Positions 12,211-24,089 of a DNA stretch of 64,000 bases are shown here, in pieces. The position numbers and the translations under genes were made by a program. The first letter of the stretch is position 1; every line of letters starts with the position of its first letter. The stretch comes from Euwallacea fornicatus (Eukaryota; Arthropoda; Insecta; Coleoptera; Curculionidae). Where the stretch lies: contig NC_089554.1 in NCBI RefSeq assembly GCF_040115645.1, forward strand, positions 1,922,001 through 1,986,000, read 5' to 3'. A model generated the notes under the pieces. The model searched no databases. It saw only the letters and a program-made list of their open reading frames with translations, and had not been told where the DNA came from.

Positions 12211-13611
12211 GTTTATTAAAAGTTCAAAATATTCTCCATTATTTACCAAACAATAATAAAACCTATTTTCAAACTCTTCCCTGCTATTTCCAAATACTTC
12301 TTCTGAAATAGCCTTGCTGGGTTTCATTATGATTTTTTTTCAAATCGTCAATATTATCAGCATGGGTTTAGTAAACAGCCGAGTTAATTTAAAAATAATC
12401 GAACAGCGGTAAGTCTGGTGATCTTGCAGGCTATTTTCTCGGTTCCCTTTTACCAATCCATTTACTTGTACAATTCTCTAGTTAAGTTTTCTTCAATAAA
12501 CAAAGATCCTATAACGGCATTTTCGAGAATATTAGATCAAACGTGATTTTTTCTAGCCACTGTGAATCACCTGTAAAAGAGGGGGAGTTAATATAAATTA
12601 TTCCCTTTTTTTTTTAGTATAAACTCGGTGCTTCTTTCTTAAAACTTATATATATATTTTTTACTTGTTAGCAGAGTTGCACACGTACAGCTTGATTGTG
12701 ACGACACTAAAGAAAGAAAGCGATGAAAACGTCTTTCCAGTCTTAAGTATAAAAAAAACTGGGCACTAACCATGGAGGTACCCTGACTAGAGTGCAATTA
12801 ACACTGTCTAGCAGAGCATAAAACAGTTACCGTGCAGGATTTCATTCATTATAAATGGTTCCGACTCTAGACGCATACACTGCTTTTTTAAAATCATAAG
12901 GAATACCGCTAGGAAAATTCCTGCCGACAAGGCACCTTATGCTCAATCTTAAGAGCAGCGTTGCGATTCCATCCCGCACGATAACGCTAACCATAGGCGT
13001 AACGCAGCGGAATCCATCGCTCTGGCCTACCTCATGACAAATTAAAAAAAAAAATTAATAAAAATAGTCAAATAATTATTAAATCCTAAACATCACCCTC
13101 TCTAAAACCGTGGGGATTTTGGTAGTTTCCATATTGGCATTTCTGCTTATTCACCCGACCATTAAGGAAAAGGTGTACTCATCGCTGAAGCGAATTTTTG
13201 TTAAAGAAAATTGGTTATTATTAATTAAATTGATCATGGTTTCACAAAAGTCCATTTTTTTAGCAATATCGTCGGCGTAAAGATAAGTTCCTATGGAATT
13301 TGAATTTTGTAGGGATCAATTTTTTTAAATTTTACTGTGCTTTTTACAGTTTCATACGACATTTCAATTCGACTTGCGACCGTTCGCAGCGAATGTTTCC
13401 AGAATCTCTATTTGAGCAGCTTAATTTAGAACACATTGAACAGTCCATTTTGGTTACAATACAATCCGTTTCAGGAATTTTTTTTATTACGTTTACAAAG
13501 TATCTGTAACTCATATTTAAATTAGGATTTCTAGCATTAAAAACTTTAGCTGTTCTTCTTGCGTCTCTTCCTTGAAGTAATTTCTGATCTTTGTTATACT
13601 GTGTAGATCAT
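12211..13611 (-). pseudogene. Tc3-like transposase pseudogene
   Basis: Decayed transposase on the minus strand, start near 13611 (MIYTV...). Recognisable pieces in order, in shifting frames: GRDARRTAKVFNARNPNLN (first helix-turn-helix), SLRTVASRIEMSYETVKS, then KKIDPYKIQIP, YADDIAKKMDFCETMINLI, IRFSDEYTF holding the first catalytic Asp, FLNGRVNKQKCQYGNYQNPH, VIGSLFIEENLT, KWIGKR, and PARSPDLPLFDYF holding the third catalytic Asp. The second Asp motif is not found; the region where it should lie is disrupted. Several stops and frameshifts show it is dead. The final D (not E) together with the KWIG...SPDL pattern places it with Tc3/DD41D-like enzymes rather than Tc1. Confidence 0.8.
12590..13065 (+). 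other. Possible insertion inside the Tc3-like transposase
   Basis: This stretch separates two neighbouring transposase motifs (NPH... near 13085 and VIGSLF... near 12530) that are normally about 120 bp apart. Its right part (12900-13030) is GC-richer than its surroundings and ends in an A-rich tract at about 13040-13065, as a SINE-like insertion might. I could not find a target duplication, so the boundaries and the nature of the insert are uncertain. Confidence 0.35.
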
Positions 13612-13935
13612 TTTTAAAATTACTCACAATGACGCACAAATTATCTCAATAAATTTTAATTGATGTGAACACCTAGTCACAATGACCAGCACCACAGCTA
13701 ACTAAATAATGTTTTTCAAGCAAGATATTATCAATATTACATGCACAGCATTTACAAAAAACAATAAAAAAGCTCATATTCTACGTAGATGTTTCTTTTC
13801 GAAGACCGAGGTAATTTATTAGATTAATAAACATTTGCTTCAGTGATTAATGCATCTTTTTTCATGATGGTCGTTGACAAAAAATAAGCCAATAGATTAA
13901 TAAATAGATCTAGTACCAAAATTTTCTAATCGTAA

Positions 13936-14291
13936 GATATGCTTCAATACAAAGGTCTTAGTTTTAACGCCATCAAAACAGCAATAGAAAAAATGAATTT
14001 AGAATGATTAAGGATGCCTAACTTGATAGCGCAAAAGCCAAATGGTGTAAATGAGGTACCAAAAGGTGAAGAATGAAAGCCTTTTAAAATGGTGCAATAT
14101 TTAACCCCCTTTACCATTTAAGATATCTGAATAGGTGGTTCTGAGGGATAAAGGATCGAAGAAAGCGCACTGACTCCTACAAAAAATGTGTTCCCCCTCG
14201 ATAATAAAATTGACGTGTTCCTGCGATTTTACGAAAATCTAACCTGTTTCGAGATAATAGGTGTCAGAAGTTTTTAAAGTGACACTCTGTA
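13936..14291. repeat. Right long terminal inverted repeat
   Basis: Inverted partner of 11719-12078. Its tip ends GACACTCTGTA. Confidence 0.85.
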
Positions 14292-16304
14292 TAATTTGGC
14301 CATCAACTCAGCAAGAAGAGAGCGTACTCTCCCATCGGCACGGGCAAACGAGATATCTTACATTCGCCGAATTCCATAGCTGCATTTAATTTATTTTATT
14401 ATTTAATTTATTAAAAACGTAATTTAACTTTTAATTGGCAATCATAACCTCTCTAACGGAGAACCAGTAAGTGAGTGGCAGTAAAGAGTTTCCAAGAAGA
14501 AAGATCCCAGAGATGTTTATAGCTAAAATAAAGAATCCGTCACGTCGATAAGGTCAGGTAACTGAATCTTGAGACGTGAGTTGAAGTTTTAAATAACTCG
14601 GAGTCCTACGATTTTTTCCAGTCACGCACTAAAAGTCTCTAAGACTAATAAGACGTACCTTTCCCTGCCTTTATTTGACCCCGCAAAGGGAATTACTTGT
14701 TAAGATCAAATAAACCCACACCGGGTCGCCCTAAAATGAAATTGCCAAGTGGAAGTGGCTAAGTTTTTCCTAGCTACCTTCCGGAATATTTAGGTCACTC
14801 ATATAGGTCTAATTTGGTATCTACGAATAATAACTCTGCGCCTATCAAAACATGCCCGGGGTTAATCAATGTATCCCGGAACGCATATATTACGAAAGTA
14901 ATTTAGTAATATGACAAGATAAATACAAAATCCGTACAAGTTAATCCTGCAGCGCTCCTGGTGGCGTCCTCCAGGGAGTATCGGTCTAAGACAGCGGCAT
15001 CTCATTTATCCTGCAGGACCAGCAGCAGGAGCCGAACCGAAGCCCCGTTCGTTCTACCTGGAGAGCTCAATTAAAAACCGATTAATTACTGAATAGCTAA
15101 AATCGAACTAAGTTGTCGGCCCTGGCAGAGAGTATGATTTGTGGGCACCGATATTGCCTGTTAGGGCTTGACGGCCCTCCCATTACCATTTGTTTCGAAA
15201 TTAATTGCTATTAAATTGGGTTTGTAAAATAGTCCGATATCTTAAGGTGATTTTAATTCATTTATCGACCAAAATCCAGTTTGCTGCATGGCAATAAAAT
15301 TTATTAGAAAGAATTGGAAATCATCCATACAAATGTCAACAATGCACCAGACACGTCAGAAATAAAAGAGCCAAATACAAAAAGGTTATAATGGATTTAC
15401 GGGAAAGCAGCCGGTGGCTGGGCATTGTCCAGAGGATGGCCACAATTTTTAATAATAGTGAGTATAAGTATCGATTGTTCGCCAAGCTGGGATATTTGTG
15501 CGATTTATTTGGAGAACACTGACCGTGTCCCCAGGCCATATATCCTAAATGACTACAGCAATACAACGTTCGTTATGGCTACCCCCAACGTGCTCCGACC
15601 ACCCTCGGAAAAAAGGGTGGACAAAACATTTTTATTTGCACAATAAATATCAGATATTGAATTTCTGAAATCCGAATTAATTTGCGTCATTCCATGTTTT
15701 TTGTTTCAGGTTCAAAAAGGTGTCGAAGGTGGCAGGAGATCCGGACTAAATGTACCTTCTGCAACCCTTCCTCAAGGTATGTAAGTTGAATATTTTTCTC
15801 ATACAATTATCGATAATTATCGCATATTTAAAGCCATCATCATGCTTCGCCATTAAATCGAAAAAAGACGTTTTTGAATTTTGCTTAATAGATTTTCCAG
15901 GTCAAACTAGCTCACCATTATCATCAGAGCTGCATTGTTTTTAACGAGCCGGTACACAAATTCCATCGCAAACTAATCAAAGCACGCTCAAATGCCCATC
16001 AAACTTTTTTAAGCTAATAGTTTTTGTTTAGACTGTAATCTTATAAGCAATTTGCTTGTTGTCAATATTTGAGAAGACATTAATGACTTGTTGGCATGCT
16101 TTTAAGAGGTGAGCTTGATTAATGTCCATGTTTACGTATACTTTTCGATTTTCTTTAGGTTTGCTTCGAAAGATATTTTGTAAAACTTGGATCTCACCAG
16201 GCAGAGTTTTGGAAAAGTATTCTTTGTTGCATTGTTTCGACTTTAGTTCGACGCAAAGGCTCTATGAGCACATTGGTTTGCTTTGTGGTATCTAGAATCG
16301 CATG
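14292..16304. other. No gene recognised, apart from one exon-like segment
   Basis: Mostly non-coding. Moderately GC-rich blocks occur at 14940-15060 and 15110-15190. The only coding-like signal is the short splice-flanked segment at 15710-15776, listed separately. Confidence 0.45.
15710..15776 (+). other. Candidate 67-nt internal exon
   Basis: A pyrimidine-rich tract ending in TTTTTTGTTTCAG precedes position 15710, and CTCAAG followed by gtatgtaag begins at 15771, so both splice sites look good. Two of the three forward frames are open through the 67 nt. One of them is rich in Cys and basic residues (SKRCRRWQEIRTKC...). No family is recognised and no partner exon was found. It could be a real micro-exon of a gene spanning the window, a non-coding RNA exon, or chance. 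Confidence 0.25.
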
Positions 16305-16899
16305 TATACAGGATGGTTCGAGAAAGTGCTTTAGGATTAATTTTTTTAATTTACAATGGAGACGAGAAATGGACGGTCTCGTTTAAAGTACATTCGCTTT
16401 CCTATGAAATCCACCATTTCAATAATAATAATATTCATCAAATCTGGCAATTTTTACGAAATAATGATTCACAATGGAGCATTAGAAAATATTTATTAGT
16501 TAAAAAGTTAATAATAAGTGTCATCGCCTCGCACAGCAATGCAAGCATGCATTCTTCGCGGCATCAGTCAGCAATATTCTTCTGAGGTGTTTCATTCCAT
16601 GTCTATCTCAAGGTAGCGTCGTAGGTCATCCAAATCGTGTGAAGGCCTCGGTAAATTTCGAAAACGACGACGCAACACGTCCTAAAGATGTTCGATAGGT
16701 GATATGTCCGGTAACTGTGCGGGCCAAGGCAACATTTCCAATTCTGCTTGGTTCAGGTACCTCCTAGTGATGTTCGCAGTATGAGGTCTTGCGTTATCCC
16801 GTTGGAAAATGCCATTTCGTAAAGTCTGCATGCGATCTAGCAACACACGGGGGGTTCTTTTTAAAACTAAGGAAGAGCTGTTTCTTGAACAACCCCATA
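16305..16899 (-). mobile_element. Internally deleted Tc1 element
   Basis: About 595 bp. The left end TATACAGGATGGTTCGAGAA and the right end, read inward, TATGGGGTTGTTCAAGAA are similar inverted termini. Between them only the C-terminal part of a Tc1 transposase survives, so the 5' two thirds of the element has been lost. This makes it a non-autonomous derivative. Confidence 0.75.
16508..16850 (-). pseudogene. Tc1 (DD34E) transposase, C-terminal remnant
   Basis: On the minus strand this reads QRDNARPHTANITRRYLN (second catalytic Asp), LPWPAQLPDISPIEHL (third acidic residue, Glu, 34 residues after the Asp, so DD34E), a TAG in place of the usual Trp of the EHVWD motif, then DVLRRRFRNLPRPS and a tail ending MPRRMHACIAVRGDDTYY. 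The N-terminal DNA-binding region and first Asp are missing. The spacing and motifs make the Tc1 call firm. Confidence 0.85.
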
Positions 16900-19721
16900 T
16901 GATAAAAATTATGTTCAGATTATACCTCTGCTGCCATCTTGTAAAATTACATTTAGTATTATAATAATAGCAATAATAAGGCGCGCAAGTGGTAGCAAGT
17001 TTTCACAAATCGCTTCGCCTGCCTACTGGGTTGGAGGTGAAGCTACCGCACTGTGCCAACGTCTTTCACAGATGAACTAGTGGTTTGAATCAGTAACCGT
17101 CGCCAAATGCCTCTGAAAGGCCCGAATAAAATTGCATAAACTAGAAAGATTATGAAAGCTTATTTTTGAAAAACAAAAGGCGAAGGTGGTTCAGTTTCGA
17201 AATTATGGGAAATTTGAGAAATGCATCGATGGAGAGAAAATTGGGTTTCGATCATATGTTTTTACGAAGAGAATTGCGTTCAATTTAGAGTCGAAACAGT
17301 GTGATCCAGGATCCACATTTAAGGGTCAGAAACTGTTCATTCGGATCCTTCAGATACCAGCAATAAAATATTTGAGTGTAGTTTGTTTTGTTCGAACGTA
17401 TTATAGCTGAATTGTAGGTCAGAATCGATTGAGATTCGAATTAAGGGGACCACTCTGTCTTTCGCAGTTCTCCCGAACCACTAAGCATCAATTAAAACTC
17501 AAAAGTCAGATTCGTGTAGGTATGGATGTTGCCATTACATCCAAAGTCGATATCGTCTCCTTTACTGTCTTTGCTCGGAGTATTGTGTCTCGAACATGCC
17601 GTTAGAATTTTATGTCGTATAAAAATAACATTACTACGGTACGGTTCAGTTATTCAGATATGTAATGAGCCAACAGCATGTTCCTTAGCGGAGCGGGATC
17701 TGATCGTAACCATAAAGTTAACCGAAGAAAATCGACTCGTTTTGGAATATATTTCGTTTAATTAAGAACCTCTGCGGGTAAAATTGCCATACATACGGCA
17801 GTCGCTAATATTAAATCTTATGTGCATCTTGAGTGCGAAAGAACAGAGCCAATTTAGCAGTCGTGTATACTCCCAAAGTTGGGAATTGGAAGTATTATTT
17901 GTCTTTAATCTAACTTTCGTCTAGTCATTGAATGCAAACATTCCTCCTTTTAAGTGATTTGGGTTAGGAATTTTCCAATGTCCTTCCTTGATTAAATAGG
18001 GGGTTGTAGTTATCGAAGCTGCCAGCCATCTGAAGGCTAATTAGTTGATTTGTAGTAGCTCGAAGGGAGTAAGTCCCTTCAAGTAATCTAAATTTTTCAT
18101 CCCGGCGAATCCCTAAGGAATTCCAAAATCAACACGGTCCCCCATCTTAAAAAAACAGCCACTTTAGTTCGTGACCTTGTCTAATCGATCACCCTGCTTA
18201 AACTTTTTACAAGTATCAAACTTAAATGAGGCTAAAGTTTTTTCACGGGAAATTAGGTACACGTGGTGTGAAATAAATCAATGGACAGTTACAGTAGATT
18301 TTTGGCACTTTATGCAGCAGCCTACAGCAAAGGAGTAAATTAGAAAATCTCAATATGTCTAATGCATTCCCGAAAACGTAGAGAGAAGCCCGGTATCCCA
18401 TTAAACAGCCCCTGACTGGAAACAATCAGACACCGAATTGATTCGCATTGGGGGTCCATTACTCCGAAATCTACAGACGCCGCTGCTCCTTCTCTAATAG
18501 ACTCAGCAGTTGCAATTTTGGCAAGAAATTGCAGCCAACGTAGTTTGGGTAAACACTGTTTAATTTCGTTCGTATCGCGCGTCTTTAATTGAAAACCTTT
18601 GTCTGGTTTTAAAATCGAACATCGAATATCGAATATCGAGCAGATCGTGTGGGAATTAGGCGAGCATTGACTGTCTCCACTTTCCGGCTTTGTTTCGTAC
18701 AGAACTCCCTCAGATGAGCCAGTATTAGCATATGCTGCGGAAGTAAATTTTAATTTTTTTATTCAATAAAATCTGAATGGCGTTCTTCCTCTTCGAGAAG
18801 CGATCGGAGTTTGCGGAACTTTGAAGGCACCCTTTATTCTATTTACATATCCCTTACGACATTAAATTATCTGGTTTTCGAGGTGTCGAAGGGGAAACGT
18901 ATAACTGCGTAAAAATGAGTCTCGCTAAAATAGGTACGTGTGGAAAAACCAATAACCGAACCAGGTTGAAAGAAGATCTCTAACGACTGCTAAAGTTTCT
19001 GAGGAGACTACAAGAATGAATCGTCTGCATGTAGTAGATTCAAATGCACCATTCAGGGGGAGGGGAGAAGAGGTCATATTTGTATTTGAACCAACATTAA
19101 ATACAGTGGCTCCTAATGTTCTCTCATACAACGACCTCGATATCTGGTTTATTTAAGATAATTTAAATCTCTATAACCTCTTTTGTGGATGAAGAAAATA
19201 TGTACCAACTAAAGCCGTAAAATGCCAAATGAACTAGAGCTCTGGCCAACGTTGAACACCTACAATTCATAGCAAGGCAAGAGGAAATTGTTTGCTGATT
19301 TTGCCATTCGAATAATATGAGTAGCAAATGAAGTCAGAAACAATGCTTTCCTTACACCAGATTCAGCAGCAATGCAAGAGTTTCAAGTTTGTGCAACATT
19401 ACACTAAAGGTTAACGATAAGTGGATTCCAGATCGTTTACACTGCAACCCGAAAAAGACCACATTCTTCACATCTCTCAAGTGGGATTTTATGCATATTT
19501 GAACATGCGTTAGTCCAGGGTTGAACTGTGAATGTCGATATTGCTGAACTGCGGACCAAACGCTTCATACCTTAAGGGATATTGAAACCCGAACACCCAG
19601 TAAAAATGTTCCGTTTTCGGTAATATTTTTCATAAATGTGAGAGAGGTCAAAGTGAGTAACTGATTAAAGTACTAAGTAAACTAGATAATTCCAGTCATT
19701 ATTTAGGGTTTTTGCAGTTCG
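16900..19721. other. No gene recognised
   Basis: No supported feature. Short frames at 17186-17410, 17526-17765 and 18925-19131 have no recognisable domain. Confidence 0.5.
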
Positions 19722-20095
19722 ATGTTCTTACACATTCATTAATGCGCACAGGCATACTCCTGGTGAAGTGATTAATATCTTCCTCTGGTATTTCATTCCA
19801 GACAACTTCTACTTCATACTGAAGCTCTGCCAGAGTTTAAGAGGGCGGCTATAGAGCTCGCAGTCTCCTGCCGACAATGCCTCACCCGTGTTAAATTGGA
19901 GGTAAACTGGAGATATGGGAGATCAAGGCGATAGCTCAACCTGAGCTTGTTGAAAGTGCTTCAACGTTGCCCTTGCCATGTGCGATCGGGCATTATCCTG
20001 TTGAAAGATAATATTTTGGAGGGTTCTTAAGTGTAGAATCAAATATAGCTCTACCATTACTTGTGTGTTCCGCTGCGCGTGCATTCTTTGATGAA
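19722..20095 (-). pseudogene. Tc1 transposase, C-terminal fragment
   Basis: The minus strand reads FQQDNARSHMARATLKHFQQ (second catalytic Asp motif), then a region where the usual PW...SPDLSPIEH is scrambled by small indels, and then LAELQYEVEVVWNEIPEEDI and FTRSMPVRINEC, the normal C-terminal tail of a Tc1 transposase. The Glu of the catalytic triad is not in frame. I could not follow the N-terminal part confidently beyond about 20095, and no terminal repeats were found. Confidence 0.75.
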
Positions 20096-20960
20096 CTAAC
20101 CTGTATTGCCTATTGGTCTTGGAATTAAGTATCTAGAGCTGATAATAAGTCCAAGTCCAGTTTATTGAATGTTAGGAGACCACAACATGAGGAGACACTC
20201 TGGAGTTTGCTGAAAGGATCTGCTAGCACTATGGATTACACACTTAGTAGTCAAGAAATGATTCATATGCTCTAATGCTAACCGCTCTAAGGGAAAAGAC
20301 AAATTCTCGCATATGATATGAGCATTATTTAAATGCATGAAATTCTAAGTAGACCATCAAAAATCCTCTTTATACCCTCTTGAAAAACAACCGATTGCGT
20401 TCCATTTGAGACAATATATTCATTCATACCAAATACACTGTGGAGGAATATATAAAAGGCATTTGGAATGCATCACATTTGGCCCGATAGTTTGTCTCTC
20501 TGAGTACCTTTTTAGGAACAACTTTATTCGAGACGCAGGAGAAAAGTTAAGGTGGCACAGCTGACAAATATGCAAATGATATAAGGTGTGTGAGTGTGCC
20601 TCCCTCCTGACAAAATGGAAATACGATGAGCCGGGCTGGAGACCCGATGCGTGGAATTATGAAAACGACTTGCGAAATATGGAATTGATGCATAAATTGG
20701 CAAAAGTATGACGGCACTGGGGCTGAACAAACTGGCAGCAGCCGCTCTCAAATTATTTTTCCAAGAAGCTTACCCCTAAGATATTCAGCAATTAAAATTC
20801 AAGTTGCCAATCTGGGTAAAGATTCATATAAAGAAAATACCACCTATGACACATAATGACAACATATACGTAACTACATGTACATAACTTCTATGTTTAC
20901 TGCAGTTTACTGCCAGTAAAGGTCCTGGTCTCTTCCTGATAAGAGTGTTCCTTCGATAAA
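20096..20960. other. No gene recognised
   Basis: May include unrecognisable 5' parts of the neighbouring Tc1 fragment. Nothing further supported. Confidence 0.4.
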
Positions 20961-21585
20961 TGAAACACGACAAAGACAATTTGTTTTATGTAAAAATGGA
21001 CTGTATTAACTATGCACTTATCTCAAAAGAATGTAAGAATCTTGGTCTAAGTAACGAAGAGGGAGAATGCTTATTGGGCGGGTTACACAATATGATTCGG
21101 ATCACATCCCGTCACCGACGTAGCTTTCACTCGACAAGACAACAGGAAGAGCAGAAAAGAGAGCGAAAATTGCTCCGATTATCCCTTAAGTACTAACCCC
21201 GAAGAATTCCAACCAGGGGCGCACCACCACCAAGAACCATTGTAAGCTATGGCTACATCGAATCCCATAACTCGTGGCGATCTGGGGATTATCTATACTA
21301 GTCGCTTTTCTGGGAATATTGCGGGTCCAACAAATTGACCATCAAAGCAATAGTCCCTATTGAGAAAGCTTCCTTTGACTAGTAGCACATTCCCCAACAA
21401 AAGCGTACCCTTAGCTTTGGCCTGATGGGCCATGTGGTCTGGCACCCAGATGGTATTCTCCGAATAAGTATCGCAGTACATAGGCGTAACTTAAGGGAAT
21501 AAATGACAGTATACAATAAACCTAACATTAACAACAATAAAAAATAAATAGAAACAAAAAAACCAATAACTTAGAGTCCCTAACA
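20961..21585 (-). repeat. Dispersed repeat, copy 1 (possible solo LTR)
   Basis: About 625 bp, roughly 80 percent similar by eye to 39662-40234 in the same orientation, and sharing its terminal 80-90 bp with 49042-49130 in the opposite orientation. Read on the minus strand it starts TGTTAGxGACTTTAAGTTAT-like, and all three copies begin at that TGTTAG point. A fixed TG start and a length of several hundred bp fit a retrotransposon long terminal repeat, but no internal retrotransposon genes or clear target duplication were seen. It could instead be a MITE or other repeat. Confidence 0.6.
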
Positions 21586-21799
21586 CTTCCAGTCGGTCCT
21601 CACTCGAGGAAATTTAGCATCGATAACACTGGTTTACACAGTATCTGTTGTCTCAAATGTTTGAACTGTTACCAGCTATTGATAATATGCTGAATTGAAA
21701 AATACAGCTAGAATTTTTTTATGAGAACTTGTTTTCGATTTAAAGGTAATTAAAGTTAAGGAAACAAATAATAAATTTTAAGTTAAAAAAATATTTTAT

Positions 21800-23458
21800 T
21801 AAAATAGTATCAATTGTTAGCATGTAAAAAGCTGCGTTTTAAAGTTTTTCCGTTATATCTCTAGTGTTGGAAAAATAAGACATTAGAAACCAGCAATAGT
21901 CAAACATAAAAAAAAACAAAAACTTTGGTAATGCTCCTTAATAACACGTAAATTTTAATGCATAAGTTCTTCTTGCTCTTCACTCAAACCACTTAAGTTG
22001 TCAGTAAACTCGTCAAATTGACTATGAAGAAAACGAATTTTTATACTCATACTACATCCAATATTTTTTAATCGTAACAGTAGATCTTCTACTAGTTGGA
22101 CATAATTATCTGATTTTCTATTGCCGAAAAAATGTTTCATCACTAAAACAAAAACCTTCCAAGCATTTGATTCAATATCAGTCATTGAATCTATAAAGTC
22201 GACATATTGGGTGAGATTTTAGTGAGTTTAAGGATCATCAAAAATACCTGTTTTTAACTTTTCCATTGTAACCTGAGGCAATTTTTGGCAAACGTATGAG
22301 AAAAGCTCCCAGTTTTATCAAGACTTTTGAAAACCTGTTTCATGATGCCCAGTTTTATATGTAACGGTGGTAAAATGATTTTGTCACGAGATACCAATGG
22401 ATAGCGAACCCATTTTGTTTACCAGGTGTCACATATTGTCTCAAAGGCCAATTCCTTCTTCTTCAACCATCAACTTCGGCTCTGCTATCCCAGAGACATA
22501 TGAAACATGGGAACTTAATGTAGACACTTTGCTAGCCAAGAAGAATGTTAACCATGTTCAAATCAACACAAATAACCCATTGATGTTCTTGATATTTCAA
22601 TTTTTTCAAAATTAATGAAACGTTGCAATATTCCTCCTCCAATTTTGTACTGTGCGTAATAGACATCTTAGCGTATTATTTCCCTTATGTAATAAAATGC
22701 ATTTAACGCTACGTTTTGAACTGTCAATAAACGAATGCCATTCACTTGGTTCATGTTGCGTTAAACCCATTTTTATTAACAAACTCTTGATATCTAAACA
22801 AAATACGATTTTGTCATCTTGGTCAAAAATACAGCGTGTTTCTCTCGTTCTCTATAAAAAGTAGCTTTTGAGTCTGAAGCAAGTAAGTATTTTTCTTTTA
22901 ACCGTGATGCCAACATTTCCGATGATTATTTAGAAAGATTTAGATCTGTTGCAAGATCATCTAATTCATTTTGCGAAAAGGGTCGAGGTTTTTCTTCTGA
23001 TAAATTTTCAAAACCAGCATCAGTTTCTGTTGATGCAGAATCGACGTTTTCTTATATTTCATGTTTAGATATAATTTAAGTAACTGGAAGTGAAGGAATT
23101 GGAGCTTCAACCGAATGTTGTATGGAACGCAGCGTTGATGTAGTATTTGGATATTGCAATTTAGGTCGGTTTCTACTGTTCATACCTTTTATATCCACAC
23201 TCCAAAAATAACAATTGTCTAGATGATTTTTTGGTTTTTGCTAAACAGTTGAGATTCCATATTTAAACGCATTCTTTTTCTGTTTTGCCATAATCTCAAG
23301 TATTCAATACACGATTTACCAATACATTCAGGAGGTTAAGGTTTATCATTTTAATCTAGCTTCAAACCAAAATGTAGCAAATAGGTATTTTTAGCATATT
23401 CGGTGATAGTTTTTCTAGAATTTTTAAACACATATCCCCCACATATGTGACCGAACTA
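21800..23458 (-). pseudogene. Decayed copy of a widespread arthropod repeat-borne gene, function unknown
   Basis: Minus-strand coding remnant of about 1.65 kb in several frames. Visible pieces in order: FGHICGGYVFKNSRKTI, YLLHFGLKLD, CIGKSCIEYLRLWQN (Cys pairs suggesting a zinc-binding region), PRPFSQNELDDLATDLNLSK, MLASRLKEKYLLA, GLTQHEPSEW, FIDSSKRSVKCILLHKGNN, CFxCLWDSR-like, and a 76-codon open stretch at 21955-22185 containing VLVMKHFFGNRKSDNYVQLV and FLHSQFDEFTDNLSGLSEEQ. I recognise this order from an uncharacterised protein present in many copies in arthropod genomes. Its role is unknown to me; high copy number suggests mobile-element origin. Many stops show this copy is dead. Confidence 0.65.
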
Positions 23459-24089
23459 TATTTTTTTAATTTAAATATCACCTTTTCGAACTACTCATAA
23501 TGCTAAAACTTTGCTTATGGTTGCAACACAGTAATTTTGCTTAAAGCCTCTACGTTATAACCAAATAAATGAAAATAAGTAAAAACAAAATATTGAAGAA
23601 ACTGGGGGTTCACAGAAAAAAGTTCAGAAATTTAAAAACGGCATAATACAAAGTTTGTCAGCTATAAAATTTCCGGCAACAGAGAAAAAATTAATTTTTG
23701 TAAACCAGTGTAATCAATTTGTAAAATATAGAATTTCGTCCATTCGTGCTGTAAATTACTGATTGTGACTCATTAATGAATTTCCACTAAAAATGTATCC
23801 TAAAATTAAAAAAAAAAACTTATCAGGACCGTATTAGAAAAAAGTTGATGATCGTTTTAAACAAGCGAAATAGCATAGAATGAACCCAACATGGTCATGT
23901 TGAAATTTGTAAAGAACTACGATGAAAAACTGCTTTTAGTTTCTATCTAACTGTCATAACTTCCGAAACAATTAAAAAGAAATTTGAAGTAACTAAAACG
24001 CAAAAGCAATTTGGGAAATCTGCGTGCATAATGAAACCATTTAATTATGTTGAATATCCTTAGATGAAATACGCCATATATCATTCTAA
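23459..24089. other. No gene recognised
   Basis: AT-rich sequence upstream of the decayed gene; no terminal repeats could be paired across that gene. Confidence 0.45.

Larger units (their letters stand above)
11719..14291 (-). mobile_element. Tc3-like element with ~360-bp inverted repeats
   Basis: A 2.57-kb element bounded by TACAAAGTGTCA on the left and TGACACTCTGTA on the right. The arms (11719-12078 and 13936-14291) can be paired along their whole length: for example GTTATCAAGTTAGGC-type and AAATG.TAAAGGG-type blocks recur in inverted order. Arm identity looks around 70-75 percent, so it is old. The transposase remnant is on the minus strand between the arms. Its middle is about 430 bp longer than expected, which suggests a further insertion. 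Confidence 0.85.
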
